Positions 9,269 through 18,324 of a DNA stretch of 57,780 nucleotides are shown here, one piece after another. Under the pieces are notes generated by a model. It was not told the DNA's origin. It did not search any database and saw only the letters and a program-made list of their open reading frames with translations. The first letter of the stretch is position 1, and each line of letters starts with the position of its first letter. Made by a program: the position numbers and the translations under genes. This DNA is from Actinomycetota bacterium (lineage in GTDB: Bacteria; Actinomycetota; Thermoleophilia; RBG-16-64-13), in assembly GCA_018830645.1 (NCBI GenBank), contig JAHJSA010000004.1, positions 1 through 57,780 of the forward strand, in the 5' to 3' direction.

Positions 9269-9599
9269 TCCAGAATATCGAACACAAGAGCTTTGCAGCC
9301 TTGGTACTACCGCCAGCCCCAGCAAGCACTCGGGATGACGCTCCGCCGGCTAAGCAAACAGCCGCCGCATTGCCCAGCCGCTGAGCCCTGCCCACCACCC
9401 GGCATTCGACTTGCCCTTGCTCAACGCATCAACGTCGCCGAGGAAACAGGCCAGGGTGTAGAGAAAGCCTCTGGTCTTCGCGCGATGGTCATCTGCGCCC
9501 CTACTGTGGCCGCCAGCATCGTCCCTCCCACAATCGATACTATCGTAGAATGGTGCGCGGCCGTGGGCCAGGGCCGATTGTCGGCCCTCAACGATTGAA
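9269..9599. other. 331-nt gap, no gene recognised
   Basis: Lies between the integrase relic and the end of qatD. Reading both strands gives only short GC-driven open frames without family features. It may be decayed mobile DNA. Confidence 0.4.
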
Positions 9600-10391
9600 C
9601 TACCTCTCGACCGCCGGGGCTGCCTCGGGTACCTCGATCGCGTGGCTCCCCTCGGCGCTCTTCATGTTGGCCGCCGAGGCCCAGTTTTCCATGACGACCG
9701 CACGCACGGCTTCCGACTCTTCTCCCCAGAACTCGGCCAATCGTTGAATTGTCAACGGCATGTCTCCTGCGCGCGCGCGCCTTCCCTGGACCATGGCAAA
9801 CGGCCCATCGGACTCGGTAAGGACTCTGGAAGGATCCATCCCTGAAATCAGCCTTCTCCCGTTCTTGGACGCAAGCATCGTGAGGTTGACGGAGAAGAAG
9901 CTCCCGTGTTGCTGCGCTAGATCCAAGTACTTCAAGGATCCGGAATACCAATGGAGGATCGTGGTGCCGGTGAATTGAGTACCGATTATTGAGACGACGT
10001 CGGATTCGGCGCCACGAGAATGGACGGTTGCGACAACATCATGCCTTCCATCGCACGCGGCGACAATCCTCTCAAGCACTTCACGTTGCGCACGGTGCGT
10101 ATCTGGATCCGTAACATGGTAGTCCAATCCAACCTCACCAATGAACCTGGTCTCTTCCAAATACCTCACTAGGTCATCTACTTGGTGCGCATACCGGCCA
10201 ACAAGCTCTGGATGCAATCCAACAGCAACCAGAACATTCGGCCTCGAGGCTCCCAGTTTGCGACATGCCTTGAAGACGAATGGGGCATTGGTCACTGCAA
10301 GCATTCCGATATCGGCTGACGTAGCTTTCGCCAGTTCCTCGCCAGGATCATCGTATAGGTCAATGTGGCAGTGAGCATCGAAATAGCGCAT
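9600..10391 (-). CDS. qatD: QatD, TatD-family metal-dependent DNase
   Basis: Last gene of the Qat anti-phage operon; 263 residues. All TatD-type metal ligands are visible: HCHIDL near the N-terminus, GEVGLDY (Glu), VHSRG (His), ILHWYSG (His) and LTESDGP (Asp). A 3'-5' DNase/hydrolase activity is therefore plausible. It starts 3 nt after the qatC stop, so the two are likely co-translated. In the characterised E. coli system all four Qat proteins are needed for protection. The C-terminal tail (after about residue 240) is Ala/Glu-rich and probably disordered. Confidence 0.9.
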   Translation of the reverse strand: MRYFDAHCHIDLYDDPGEELAKATSADIGMLAVTNAPFVFKACRKLGASRPNVLVAVGLHPELVGRYAHQVDDLVRYLEETRFIGEVGLDYHVTDPDTHRAQREVLERIVAACDGRHDVVATVHSRGAESDVVSIIGTQFTGTTILHWYSGSLKYLDLAQQHGSFFSVNLTMLASKNGRRLISGMDPSRVLTESDGPFAMVQGRRARAGDMPLTIQRLAEFWGEESEAVRAVVMENWASAANMKSAEGSHAIEVPEAAPAVER

Positions 10392-10394
10392 GTA

Positions 10395-11708
10395 TCATCT
10401 ATCGCCATTGAGGAATGCGCTCAATTCACACATACCTCTTGTATATACGCCGGCGTATGCCGAGATCTCTTCGGATGGTAGAGGTCCAGCCTCCAATACG
10501 CGAAATATCCTCGGCGTCGCACTCTGCTCATCTCTGGCCAGGGCCATCTTGACTGCGCGGAGGTCGCTTCCTCGCTTGCCCGTTGGCGCACGGTCCCGAA
10601 CATCATACGTGTAGTCGGCGTCGGCGTCTTCTAGGCCCACGGCGGTCACCGCGGCCCTACGGATCAGACATGGAAAACAGTAGCCGCAATGCGTGCCAGG
10701 TGTGGCGCCGCCCCATCGCGCCACTTCAGGATGAGAGCATGACATCGTCAGTGCAAGCACAGACTCCAAAGCCTCCTGGTCACCGACCTTTGCCAGCATC
10801 TCCCCCTTTGTCATGTGTCGATACGGCATCACGATGTCGTTGGAGATCCCAAGAACGCCAAGCACCTGCCTCACACTGGCGATGAAGTGCGGATGGGTGG
10901 TTCGCGTGCTTGAGCTTCCGGCCCGCGTCCTGGTCAGCGGGGCATTCAAAGAGATGAGGCCATTCTCCGGGACTACGACCGGTACGCGATCTCCGAGGGC
11001 GCTAGCCACAGCCACTCCGAGGCCGAGGAAGAGGATGGATCGGCTCCGCATGCTGTTCTCGCCCTTGTCTCCCAGGTGTGGGCCCACCACGTAGAACTGA
11101 TTCTCGAAGCACTGGTCTTGATAGCGCGCGCGAAGCGCCGCGAAGGTGTCACTCTGGAATTTCGCTGTCATTCCTCCGCCATGGTGACTCACGAACGCCA
11201 CAGCGTTCCCGCCACTGAGCAGGTCGATCGCACCGACCAGTGAGTCCAGCCCCCCCGAGAGGAGGCAGACGGTCTCCGGTTTTTCCGAATCAGCGGAAGT
11301 CGAGGGCTCCGGTACCTCCTCGGACCGCCCCCGGATTGAGATCGCCCATTCGTCACCGGTGAGGAACCTCAGCGCTGTGACGAGGGATCTGCTCGCTCTT
11401 CGCCAACGGGATTGCGTGAAGACGGGTAAATGAAGTGTCAAGTCTCTCGACCAACGATCTTCCGCCGTGCGGCGCGGAATGCACATATCCGCGAGGTAGG
11501 CGCCCATCGAAGCGTAGAGAAAATCCTGAACCGTCCCAGACAGCGTCGCCTCGCATTGCTCCTCGATCGCGGTAAGGACAGACTCGCGCACGCGCTCCTT
11601 TGCTGCCCCGCCCGAGAAGTGCAGCACGAGACATCGCTCGGCAGTCGGGTCTACTTCCGGGAGAAACGCATCACCCTCCCCGACGCGACAAACGACGTGC
11701 CATTTCAT
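10395..11708 (-). CDS. qatC: QatC, QueC-like PP-loop protein
   Basis: 437 residues. A ~140-residue N-terminal extension precedes the PP-loop ATP-pyrophosphatase motif CLLSGGLDSLVGA. The C-terminal half carries a QueC-like cysteine cluster, CSHPEVARWGG... THCGYCFPC, likely a zinc site. True QueC makes the 7-cyano-7-deazaguanine precursor and is ~230 residues. The length and position between qatB and qatD identify this as QatC instead. By analogy it may modify a protein or nucleic-acid target. Its ATG overlaps the qatB stop by 4 nt (ATGA). Confidence 0.9.
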   Translation of the reverse strand: MKWHVVCRVGEGDAFLPEVDPTAERCLVLHFSGGAAKERVRESVLTAIEEQCEATLSGTVQDFLYASMGAYLADMCIPRRTAEDRWSRDLTLHLPVFTQSRWRRASRSLVTALRFLTGDEWAISIRGRSEEVPEPSTSADSEKPETVCLLSGGLDSLVGAIDLLSGGNAVAFVSHHGGGMTAKFQSDTFAALRARYQDQCFENQFYVVGPHLGDKGENSMRSRSILFLGLGVAVASALGDRVPVVVPENGLISLNAPLTRTRAGSSSTRTTHPHFIASVRQVLGVLGISNDIVMPYRHMTKGEMLAKVGDQEALESVLALTMSCSHPEVARWGGATPGTHCGYCFPCLIRRAAVTAVGLEDADADYTYDVRDRAPTGKRGSDLRAVKMALARDEQSATPRIFRVLEAGPLPSEEISAYAGVYTRGMCELSAFLNGDR

Positions 11709-12583
11709 GAGCCAACCTCCAGCAAGGCGTACGCGTCACGGTAGACACGGTCGATGATCCGGCGTCCCTCGCGTCCACCCCAGTCAATCTCGATGACGCT
11801 CTTGCCGTCGAGCTCAAGTGCAACACACAACTCGACGTACTCCTTGACTTCCCGCTCCAGCCGAACCGCCACGGCTTCGTTAACCGCTCCCTTCTCGATG
11901 CTCAACCCCAACTCATCAAGCCAGCGGTTGTAGATGTATCCGGAGACACTTCGAGTAACGGCCTCCTCCACCGTCTCCTGATCCATTTGCTCAAGGGCGC
12001 TGAGATCACCATCCTCGCCGATTACGGTCTCATAGAGGAACTCAAGCACCTCGATCGTCGCGCGCCGTGCCGCCGCCTCCTCCTTGGTCGACCCGGCAGG
12101 GGCGAGCTCATCGACTAAGCGCGCCAATACGCGATCGAAGGACTGACCAACGACCTCGCGAAGTCCGATGGAATCCAACGCATGCTGGATTCCCGACCGA
12201 ACGGCGGATGAGAGGAAGCCGCCCACCTGGCGGGACGCCGCTCTACCAGATGTCGCCGACGATGCTGCTCGTCTCGATCCCCCCTTTGCTCGGACGTATC
12301 CAGATCCGGCCGAACGCAACCCAGCGCCACCTCTACCGGATCGCACGTTCCGAGTCATGCCCGACTTTGCTGACCGCCAGTGCTTTGGAGGTGTGGGGGC
12401 GACAGGAGTGGGTCCCGTTGGTTGCGAGGCGTCGCTTTGGCCGTCGTCGCCCTCGGCAGAGTCGTTCGTGTCCACATCTCCACCACTACCAGCCGGGGCA
12501 CCGGCGTCCCCCTCACCGGTTGCCCAAGATGGCAACAGCCCAGGTCCGTCGCCCGGGCCTGAATGTGAGCTCGAAGTACCCAT
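11705..12583 (-). CDS. qatB: QatB, component of the Qat defence system
   Basis: 292 residues. It opens with the QatB-like signature MGTSSSHSGPGDGP... LLPSWA, then a disordered Gly/Ser/Pro-rich region to about residue 120. An alpha-helical domain follows (FLSSAVRSGIQHALDSIGL onward), ending with a WGGREGRRIIDRVYRDAY segment. No catalytic motif is evident; the family has no settled biochemical role. It overlaps the qatA stop by 1 nt and the qatC start by 4 nt, so the three are translationally coupled. Confidence 0.85.
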   Translation of the reverse strand: MGTSSSHSGPGDGPGLLPSWATGEGDAGAPAGSGGDVDTNDSAEGDDGQSDASQPTGPTPVAPTPPKHWRSAKSGMTRNVRSGRGGAGLRSAGSGYVRAKGGSRRAASSATSGRAASRQVGGFLSSAVRSGIQHALDSIGLREVVGQSFDRVLARLVDELAPAGSTKEEAAARRATIEVLEFLYETVIGEDGDLSALEQMDQETVEEAVTRSVSGYIYNRWLDELGLSIEKGAVNEAVAVRLEREVKEYVELCVALELDGKSVIEIDWGGREGRRIIDRVYRDAYALLEVGS

Positions 12584-14499
12584 TACTCGGAGCCCTCGTC
12601 GATTCGTCGGAGTTCCGTTCTTGCCGCTTCAGCCAGCTGCTTGTTCGTGCCGTTTGCCCACTGCTCGATGACCCCTCGCGCCGCGCCGACCAACTCCGTC
12701 CCGCGAACTGCTGTGTGCAAGCGAGGTGGCACCCACACCGGAAGCTGACTATGCGGCCTCTTGCCGAGAAACGTCACCACATCTGTCAGGAGGTCCTTTC
12801 GAGCGTCGCATGCCTTGAGCAATAGCGAGACCGTCCCAGGGCCCTCCTCCGCACGTGCTCGATCGCAGAGCGCAGCCACCACAGACGAAGCCTCTGCTAG
12901 CGACAAACCTGAAAGGACTTCGAGGCCGGTCTTCTGCACTGCCTCACTTTGGCTAAGCACTTTGCGATAAACCTCGCGAGCGGCCTGGCCCATCCGCTGC
13001 GCTTGCTGGCCGTGATCGGCCAGCACATCACGGGAGAAGTAGAAATACGGGCCGAGATCGGTGTCGTCCAATGGTGGCTCGGTCTTCAGCCATTCAACGG
13101 CCACGACGTCCTTCAACCACACCTCCAGGCGTGAATCGGGTTTGCCGCCACTCTGAGGCGATTCCTCGCCCGACTCAGGTGAGTCCGACGATCCTCGTTC
13201 CTGCACTTGCCAAGCGAGAATCGGCTCTGGACGTCCATGGCCTTCGGCTTGCATGTCGCCGAGCTGTCTGAAGAGCTCCGGCTTTAGATACTCCAGGATC
13301 ATGAGCTTCGCCAGGAGCCTTCGGCTTAGTGAAACGCCCCGAGACTCGGCCATGCCGAGTCTCATCATGAGCATGTTCAGGAACCGCTTACACTGCCGTG
13401 GATTCCCGCTCAGCCCCCTTCCGAGCAGAGGCCCAATCTGGGCGGAGAGCGTGAGTCCGTCGCCAAGCGCTTTCGGCACATCGATCTTGAGCTCATGCAA
13501 CGCATCGTGCCCGAACGGCACTCCAGAGACGGTGCGCGGCGCGGCACAAAACCACTCCATCGACCTTTCAATTACCGAACCTTCTCCCTCCGCGTGCACA
13601 AAGAGGAGAGCAATGTACGACTGCACCTCCGACCGACTGAGCGACGGGATGCGCACGGGGTACTGAATGAGCTTCTCAAGATAGTCACGTCCAACGTCCA
13701 CACGTTCGCCGGGGAGTTCTGGGAATCGTTCACGAACCGCGTACTGGACGAGTCGCTCGTCGGCTCCGATCACAAAGGCCACATTGCCCACAGAAAGGAA
13801 GAGCTTAATCGCTTCAAGCGTCTGGATAATGGTGGGCGGCAAGCATCGATCAAGATCGTCGATGAGCACCACAAGCCGCTTGATCTTCGCCTCTTCAAGC
13901 AGCTCCTTGAAGTCCTCGCGAAAGCCCATGACGTTCCGGTTGAACGTCTGCTCCTGACCCTCTTGAAGGTACTTGTCGAGCTCGCCGTCGTCGATCTTCT
14001 CGAGCCCCTCGCCCGCCTGCTTCGCCAGTTCCCCGAGGTCTGGCGCGGCGGCGAGTGCCGCCAACGGCGGCCCACCCAAGGCGAATGCTCCTCCCACCTT
14101 CAGCGTCGTCCCGGCGACTCGGAGCCAATTGATCCGCCGAAAGAGTCGGACCGCGAGCTTCTTCATCTTGGCCGAGGTGCATCGCTTCTCGACGAGCTCG
14201 CTGACCAGTCGCTCCATCAAAGATGCCTTTGCCTGGTCGTATCCCTCGAACAGCCACCCATTGAACCAAAGGACGAGTGCCCCCTCGTCCTCTTCCAGCC
14301 GTTTCGCGGCCATCTTCAGAACACTGGTCTTGCCACTACCCCAGTCGCCGAACACACCAATCGTCGCGGGCAACAAGTGTTCTGATCTGACCAGTCGCTC
14401 CACCGCATCGACGAGGTGCGTGAACCCCAGCAGATCGACTTCGGTCTCCGCGTCTGACCACAGACTGTACGTGTTGGCTCCTTGGCTGGCAGAAGTCAT
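12583..14499 (-). CDS. qatA: QatA, KAP-family P-loop NTPase
   Basis: 638 residues from the preferred ATG at 14499, which has AAGGA 4 nt upstream. The open frame extends to 14646, but that would run through the small ORF at 14591-14701. Walker A is GDWGSGKTS, followed by the KAP-type LWFNGWLFEGYD. A hydrophobic stretch (FALGGPPLAALAAAP) precedes Walker B, LVVLIDDLDRC, and FVIGADERLV matches sensor 1. It is the NTPase component and first gene of the Qat system. It shares only the KAP motifs with the 1361-residue NTPase at 4595-8680; the two are not close duplicates. Confidence 0.9.
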   Translation of the reverse strand: MTSASQGANTYSLWSDAETEVDLLGFTHLVDAVERLVRSEHLLPATIGVFGDWGSGKTSVLKMAAKRLEEDEGALVLWFNGWLFEGYDQAKASLMERLVSELVEKRCTSAKMKKLAVRLFRRINWLRVAGTTLKVGGAFALGGPPLAALAAAPDLGELAKQAGEGLEKIDDGELDKYLQEGQEQTFNRNVMGFREDFKELLEEAKIKRLVVLIDDLDRCLPPTIIQTLEAIKLFLSVGNVAFVIGADERLVQYAVRERFPELPGERVDVGRDYLEKLIQYPVRIPSLSRSEVQSYIALLFVHAEGEGSVIERSMEWFCAAPRTVSGVPFGHDALHELKIDVPKALGDGLTLSAQIGPLLGRGLSGNPRQCKRFLNMLMMRLGMAESRGVSLSRRLLAKLMILEYLKPELFRQLGDMQAEGHGRPEPILAWQVQERGSSDSPESGEESPQSGGKPDSRLEVWLKDVVAVEWLKTEPPLDDTDLGPYFYFSRDVLADHGQQAQRMGQAAREVYRKVLSQSEAVQKTGLEVLSGLSLAEASSVVAALCDRARAEEGPGTVSLLLKACDARKDLLTDVVTFLGKRPHSQLPVWVPPRLHTAVRGTELVGAARGVIEQWANGTNKQLAEAARTELRRIDEGSE

Positions 14500-14590
14500 T
14501 ATGTCCTTCCCAAGCTCAGGTTCTGCGAGGCGTACAACGCTCAGCATCAGCGGCGGCGCGTGGCTTTGTCCGCTGCATCCTGTTCCGGTT

Positions 14591-14701
14591 TCACTTGCCG
14601 GCTGCTTCAGCGGCATCCTCGATCCACTTCGCAAACCTATCGTCATATCGTTGTCCTAGACCAGCGGCCCCATCGAGAAAGACTACTTGCTCTTCGTCCA
14701 T
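14591..14701 (-). CDS. 36-residue small protein ahead of qatA
   Basis: Short ORF with ATG at 14701 and a good GGGAG site 4 nt upstream. It starts MDEEQVVFLDGAAG, passes QRYDDRFAKWIED and ends AAEAAGK. The composition is acidic and helical rather than Arg/Pro-rich as in random GC-rich frames. It ends 91 nt before qatA and starts 69 nt after the 136-codon ORF stop, all on one strand. It may be a leader peptide or a small protein component or regulator. No known family is recognised. Confidence 0.5.
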   Translation of the reverse strand: MDEEQVVFLDGAAGLGQRYDDRFAKWIEDAAEAAGK

Positions 14702-14770
14702 CGGTCTCCCTTCCTCAGGATGACGAAAACCGGCCGGACAAGACCGCTGGCACCAGACGCCTTCGAGACC

Positions 14771-15181
14771 CTATCCAGTCACTGATCCTTCCGCCTCGAC
14801 AGCCTCGAGCCATGAGCGGAACTCCGTCGTACTCATGTGTAGGAGACGGTCGACAAGGTTGTGGTCGTTGGCCAGGTTGAGCATGTTCTCGAGGGCCAGG
14901 TAGGCGACCAGACCGTAGTGGAACGCGGCCCGCGTCGATGTCAGGAGACTGCCATGCATTGGGGAGACGGCGGTTCCGTTCGGTGCTTCGGGCCTCGATA
15001 GACCCCCGCGAGCGTGCTCTTCAGTCAGCCGGAGTACCCCATGGAGGTGTTCAAGCGAATGGCCAGCCTTCTCGGCGACGTACTCGAGAGGCGCTCCATG
15101 ACGTTCCTCGGTCTTCTGGTAGGCGGGTCCGTTCGAATCTCCGACTATGTCCTCCCAGTCGAAGTTGTCATCCAGTGACAT
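14771..15181 (-). CDS. hypothetical 136-residue protein between the R-M gene and qat
   Basis: Acidic protein starting MSLDDNFDWEDIVG. A helical core follows (AFHYGLVAYLALENMLNLAN), then STTEFRSWLEAVEAEG at the C-terminus. No catalytic motif, signal or membrane helix. It lies 57 nt downstream of the MmeI-like gene and 69 nt upstream of the 36-residue ORF, on the same strand, so the R-M gene, both small ORFs and qatABCD could form one transcript. Function unknown. Confidence 0.6.
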   Translation of the reverse strand: MSLDDNFDWEDIVGDSNGPAYQKTEERHGAPLEYVAEKAGHSLEHLHGVLRLTEEHARGGLSRPEAPNGTAVSPMHGSLLTSTRAAFHYGLVAYLALENMLNLANDHNLVDRLLHMSTTEFRSWLEAVEAEGSVTG

Positions 15182-15238
15182 CGGGGCACCTGCCTCTCAT
15201 CGGGGAACTACGCGGGGGCCGGAACGGAAGGCCCAGGA

Positions 15239-18010
15239 TCAAGCCATCTGCTCCTGTGCCCGGGAACCCAGGTTCAGCTCGACCAGTCGGCCGAGTAACT
15301 CTTCCTCCTCCAACGGGTAGTCCCACCCATAGGCGGCGTACACGGCTCGATCCAGCTGTTCATGGGCCAACGCCAGCCAGGAGGGCCGGCGGTTGTAGAG
15401 GGTGGTGAGAGTCCGGGTCGGAAGCTCAGACTCCGTGGCGCCGGGCGGATTCAGCCACCCGGTCCTCAGGCGGTCGAGCGACCTCGCCGCCTCAGCGATC
15501 GACTCTCTCCCGTCGTCGGTCGCCTCTTCCGGGAAGGGGAAGGTTTCGAAGGTGGTGGTCGGCGTGTATCTCGGGCGCGTTTCGAGCTGCGTTCCCAACC
15601 CGAGCGCCCACACCTCATGCACGGACGAGTGGAGAACCCCGAAGAAGTAGTCATCGTCCCGGGCGAAGACAATGACCTGGCTGTCGGGTAACGTCTCTTT
15701 GGGGAGCCAGACGAAGAGCCGGTGCTTGGTGACCCGCGGTGTACCAATGAAGCGGTCAAGACCGGCGAGGGCCCTGCGCATCTCCACACGTGGTCGCTCG
15801 TGGCGCCACCACTCATCGATGGTGGTGCGAGACACGTCGCGCTTCGGCTTCACGTGCGTCTTGACGTACTCGAAGGGCGCCTCGTAGAGCGCCGCCTCCG
15901 TCTCGGACATGTCCGTGCCGAAGTCGACGATCCACATGCCCCGCGGCCGCCGGGTTAGATCAAGCCCGTTCACCCAAGGGCGAACGACGCGGGCATTGCT
16001 CCGTCCGTCGGGATTGTGCGACGTGAGCAGGGCGTGGGCTGTTTCCGCCGCGATGTCGAAGGGCCCGCCTTTGGTGTCTCCCATGAAGGCGATGCCCCGG
16101 TTCTCTTCCAGGCGCCCTACCCGAGTGAGGTCCACGCCGGCGGTGAGGTTGGCGTTGATAGCTGCAACCGGCCGGCCATCCAGCTGCCGCGTCTCTTCAG
16201 ATCCGTTGTCGTAGCAGACAAAGGAGACGTGGACAGCTGCTCCTTCGACCACCCAGGGCTCATCCGACCAGGCTAGGAAGATGTCCCCCGTTTCCTTGAT
16301 GCGCTCAAGCACCGTGCGGTTCGCTCCTCCCCGGATGCCCTGGGTTGCGAGGAGACCGACGCGTCCGGTTCTCCCCGCTTCAAGCGCGGCCCGCGCCTTC
16401 TCGTGCCAGTAGACGACGAGGTCCGCTTCCCGGGCGACACGGCCGTCGTAGACGCGAAACAGGGCGTCGACGTACTCGTCGCCCAGGTTCGTGCGGAGGA
16501 GTTTGCCCCCGAGGAAGGGGGGATTTCCGATGATGTAGGTGGCCTCCGGCCAGGACGGTTCGGTCGGATTGGCCGGGTCACGGAGATCAAGCACGGCATC
16601 CCGGCACTCGATGTTCTCCAAGGGGCGCAGAATCGGGTCGCGGACATAGGCGAAGCCGTTGGCGAGCATCCACTGAATCTCGCCGATCCAGATGACCACC
16701 CGGGCGAGCTCCGCCGCGTAGGCGTTCAATTCGAGACCGAGCACAACCTCGGGTCCGACGCGCGGGAGCTGCATGGTCGACTGCAAGGTGAGAGAACCCC
16801 ACAAGATGGCCTCGCGCTCAAGATCCTTCAGGGCCTGCAGGGCTAGGTAAAGGAAGTTGCCCGACCCACAGGCCGGATCCAGGACACGGACGGCGCGCAG
16901 GCGCTCGAGGAAGGCGTTCAGTAGCCCTTCTGGATTCTTCTCCGCCCGGGTCCGGGCCGTCACCCGCTTGCCCTCGGCCAGCAACGCACAGATGCGCGTC
17001 TTGGTCTCCTCGAAGTCGCGGCGCAGCGGCGAAAGGACCACGGGCTCGATGAGCCGCAGGATGGAGGCCCGGTCCGTGTAGTGGGCCCCGAGCTGCGAAC
17101 GCTTGCTGGGGTCGAGACCGCGCTCAAAGAGCGTTCCGAAGATGGCTGGCTCCACCTGCGACCAGTCGAGCCGCGACACAGTGTCCACCAGGGCGATCTC
17201 CTCGACAGCGAGCGGCACGACGTCGGCGCTGTCGAAAAGCCCGCCGTTGAACCACTGGATGCGCTCGGCACCGAAGAGGCCCCCGCCGGCGGACATCTTG
17301 GCGAAGAGGTCTGAGAGACCCGCTGCGTAGATTCCCGGGTCGTTCCCGGCGGCCTGGGCCAGGCGGCGCATCATGCCCGGGGGCAGGAGGCCGGCATCCT
17401 CCGCGAACATGCAGAAGAGGAGTTTGTTCAGGAAGTGGGCGACGGCGTGTGGTTCATGGCCCCGGTCTCGGAGGCGCTCGGCCAGGGAGGCGAACTGGGC
17501 GGCGGCTTCCGCCGTCAGGTCGTTTCGGGTCTTGCCCGGTCGAAGGTCCTCGGGGTGCTCCATGACTGCCCGCAGCACCCGCAGGGGCTCCTCCGGGTGC
17601 TCGAGCAGATCCTGGAGCGTGAAGGTGTGCACGGTCGCCGGGGTGTTGGTGAAGTTGGTGTGCACCTCGAAGCGGTCGAGGTCAGAGACCACCAGCAGGG
17701 GCGGATTGTCAAGAGCCTCTCGGTACTGGAGGAGCTGCTGGTAGGCGGCCGCTAGGTCCTTCCTCTTGCCCTTGTACTCCCAGGCGAAGTGGCCGCGCTT
17801 CCAGACATCGGCGAAGCCGTCGCCGCCGGCCACCTTCCCGGCCCCCTTCTCGAAGGCGTAGGTATCGCCTGTGGGGTCGGCCTCATTGGGGGTGGGAACA
17901 CCGATCATGCGACAGATGTCGATGAAGTGTTCCTGGGAGGCCGCCCGCTCGGTGCGGGTGCTCGTGGTCCACTTCCTGGCGAAGGTGGCCGGTGTCAGGG
18001 TGCTTCTCAT
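15239..18010 (-). CDS. MmeI-like single-chain restriction endonuclease/DNA methyltransferase
   Basis: 923 residues, resembling Type IIL (MmeI-family) enzymes that cut and N6-adenine-methylate DNA with one polypeptide. The N-terminal nuclease core is GFADVWKRGHFAWEYKGK, giving the D...ExK set near residues 68, 78 and 80. A helical spacer leads to methyltransferase motif I DPACGSGNFLYLAL and motif IV NPPFLGG. The C-terminal ~300 residues, including DYFFGVLHSSVHEVWAL, form the target-recognition part. ATG at 18010 is preferred over 18040, although neither has a strong ribosome site. In a defence island the likely role is self-marking plus restriction of foreign DNA. A BREX/DISARM methylase role is less likely because their other genes are absent. 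Confidence 0.87.
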   Translation of the reverse strand: MRSTLTPATFARKWTTSTRTERAASQEHFIDICRMIGVPTPNEADPTGDTYAFEKGAGKVAGGDGFADVWKRGHFAWEYKGKRKDLAAAYQQLLQYREALDNPPLLVVSDLDRFEVHTNFTNTPATVHTFTLQDLLEHPEEPLRVLRAVMEHPEDLRPGKTRNDLTAEAAAQFASLAERLRDRGHEPHAVAHFLNKLLFCMFAEDAGLLPPGMMRRLAQAAGNDPGIYAAGLSDLFAKMSAGGGLFGAERIQWFNGGLFDSADVVPLAVEEIALVDTVSRLDWSQVEPAIFGTLFERGLDPSKRSQLGAHYTDRASILRLIEPVVLSPLRRDFEETKTRICALLAEGKRVTARTRAEKNPEGLLNAFLERLRAVRVLDPACGSGNFLYLALQALKDLEREAILWGSLTLQSTMQLPRVGPEVVLGLELNAYAAELARVVIWIGEIQWMLANGFAYVRDPILRPLENIECRDAVLDLRDPANPTEPSWPEATYIIGNPPFLGGKLLRTNLGDEYVDALFRVYDGRVAREADLVVYWHEKARAALEAGRTGRVGLLATQGIRGGANRTVLERIKETGDIFLAWSDEPWVVEGAAVHVSFVCYDNGSEETRQLDGRPVAAINANLTAGVDLTRVGRLEENRGIAFMGDTKGGPFDIAAETAHALLTSHNPDGRSNARVVRPWVNGLDLTRRPRGMWIVDFGTDMSETEAALYEAPFEYVKTHVKPKRDVSRTTIDEWWRHERPRVEMRRALAGLDRFIGTPRVTKHRLFVWLPKETLPDSQVIVFARDDDYFFGVLHSSVHEVWALGLGTQLETRPRYTPTTTFETFPFPEEATDDGRESIAEAARSLDRLRTGWLNPPGATESELPTRTLTTLYNRRPSWLALAHEQLDRAVYAAYGWDYPLEEEELLGRLVELNLGSRAQEQMA

Positions 18011-18324
18011 TCCGCCCCGTCCTGAGGCCAGCGAGAGCACACGGGGCCATCGTGCTGATTCATGCGCGGCATGGAGGCCACATTAGCGGTTGGGGTGGCA
18101 CCTGTCGAGCCTTCCGCGGAGACGTCCACTTCGTTGGATCGCCGGGCAACGGCCAAGAGGCTGCCCGGGCACCATCAGGTCATCGTGGTTGTTGCTGCAG
18201 GCCGGCGCGAAGCAGCCCCGCGAGGCCCAGTTGCCTGTAGCGGAATCTATGGATTCGGGTGCAACGGTCGCCGCAGGTCCTTAGCGCCATTGCACCATAA
18301 CCCGCGCCAGAGCCCAAGAACTGA
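18011..18324. other. 314-nt gap, nothing recognised
   Basis: Separates the MmeI-like gene from the zinc-ribbon protein gene. It probably holds the promoter for the R-M/qat series. No RNA gene, repeat or credible small ORF was found. Confidence 0.4.

Noticed and set aside
9421-9951. 176-codon minus-strand frame overlapping qatD
   Set aside because: Wrong frame relative to the TatD motifs and no family features.
10395-11708. queuosine biosynthesis QueC
   Set aside because: Too long, with a ~140-residue extension, and embedded between qatB and qatD; no queD/E/F nearby.
15239-18010. BREX or DISARM methylase
   Set aside because: No PglZ, BrxC, DrmA/B or DrmC genes nearby, and an N-terminal D...ExK nuclease in the same chain fits MmeI better.
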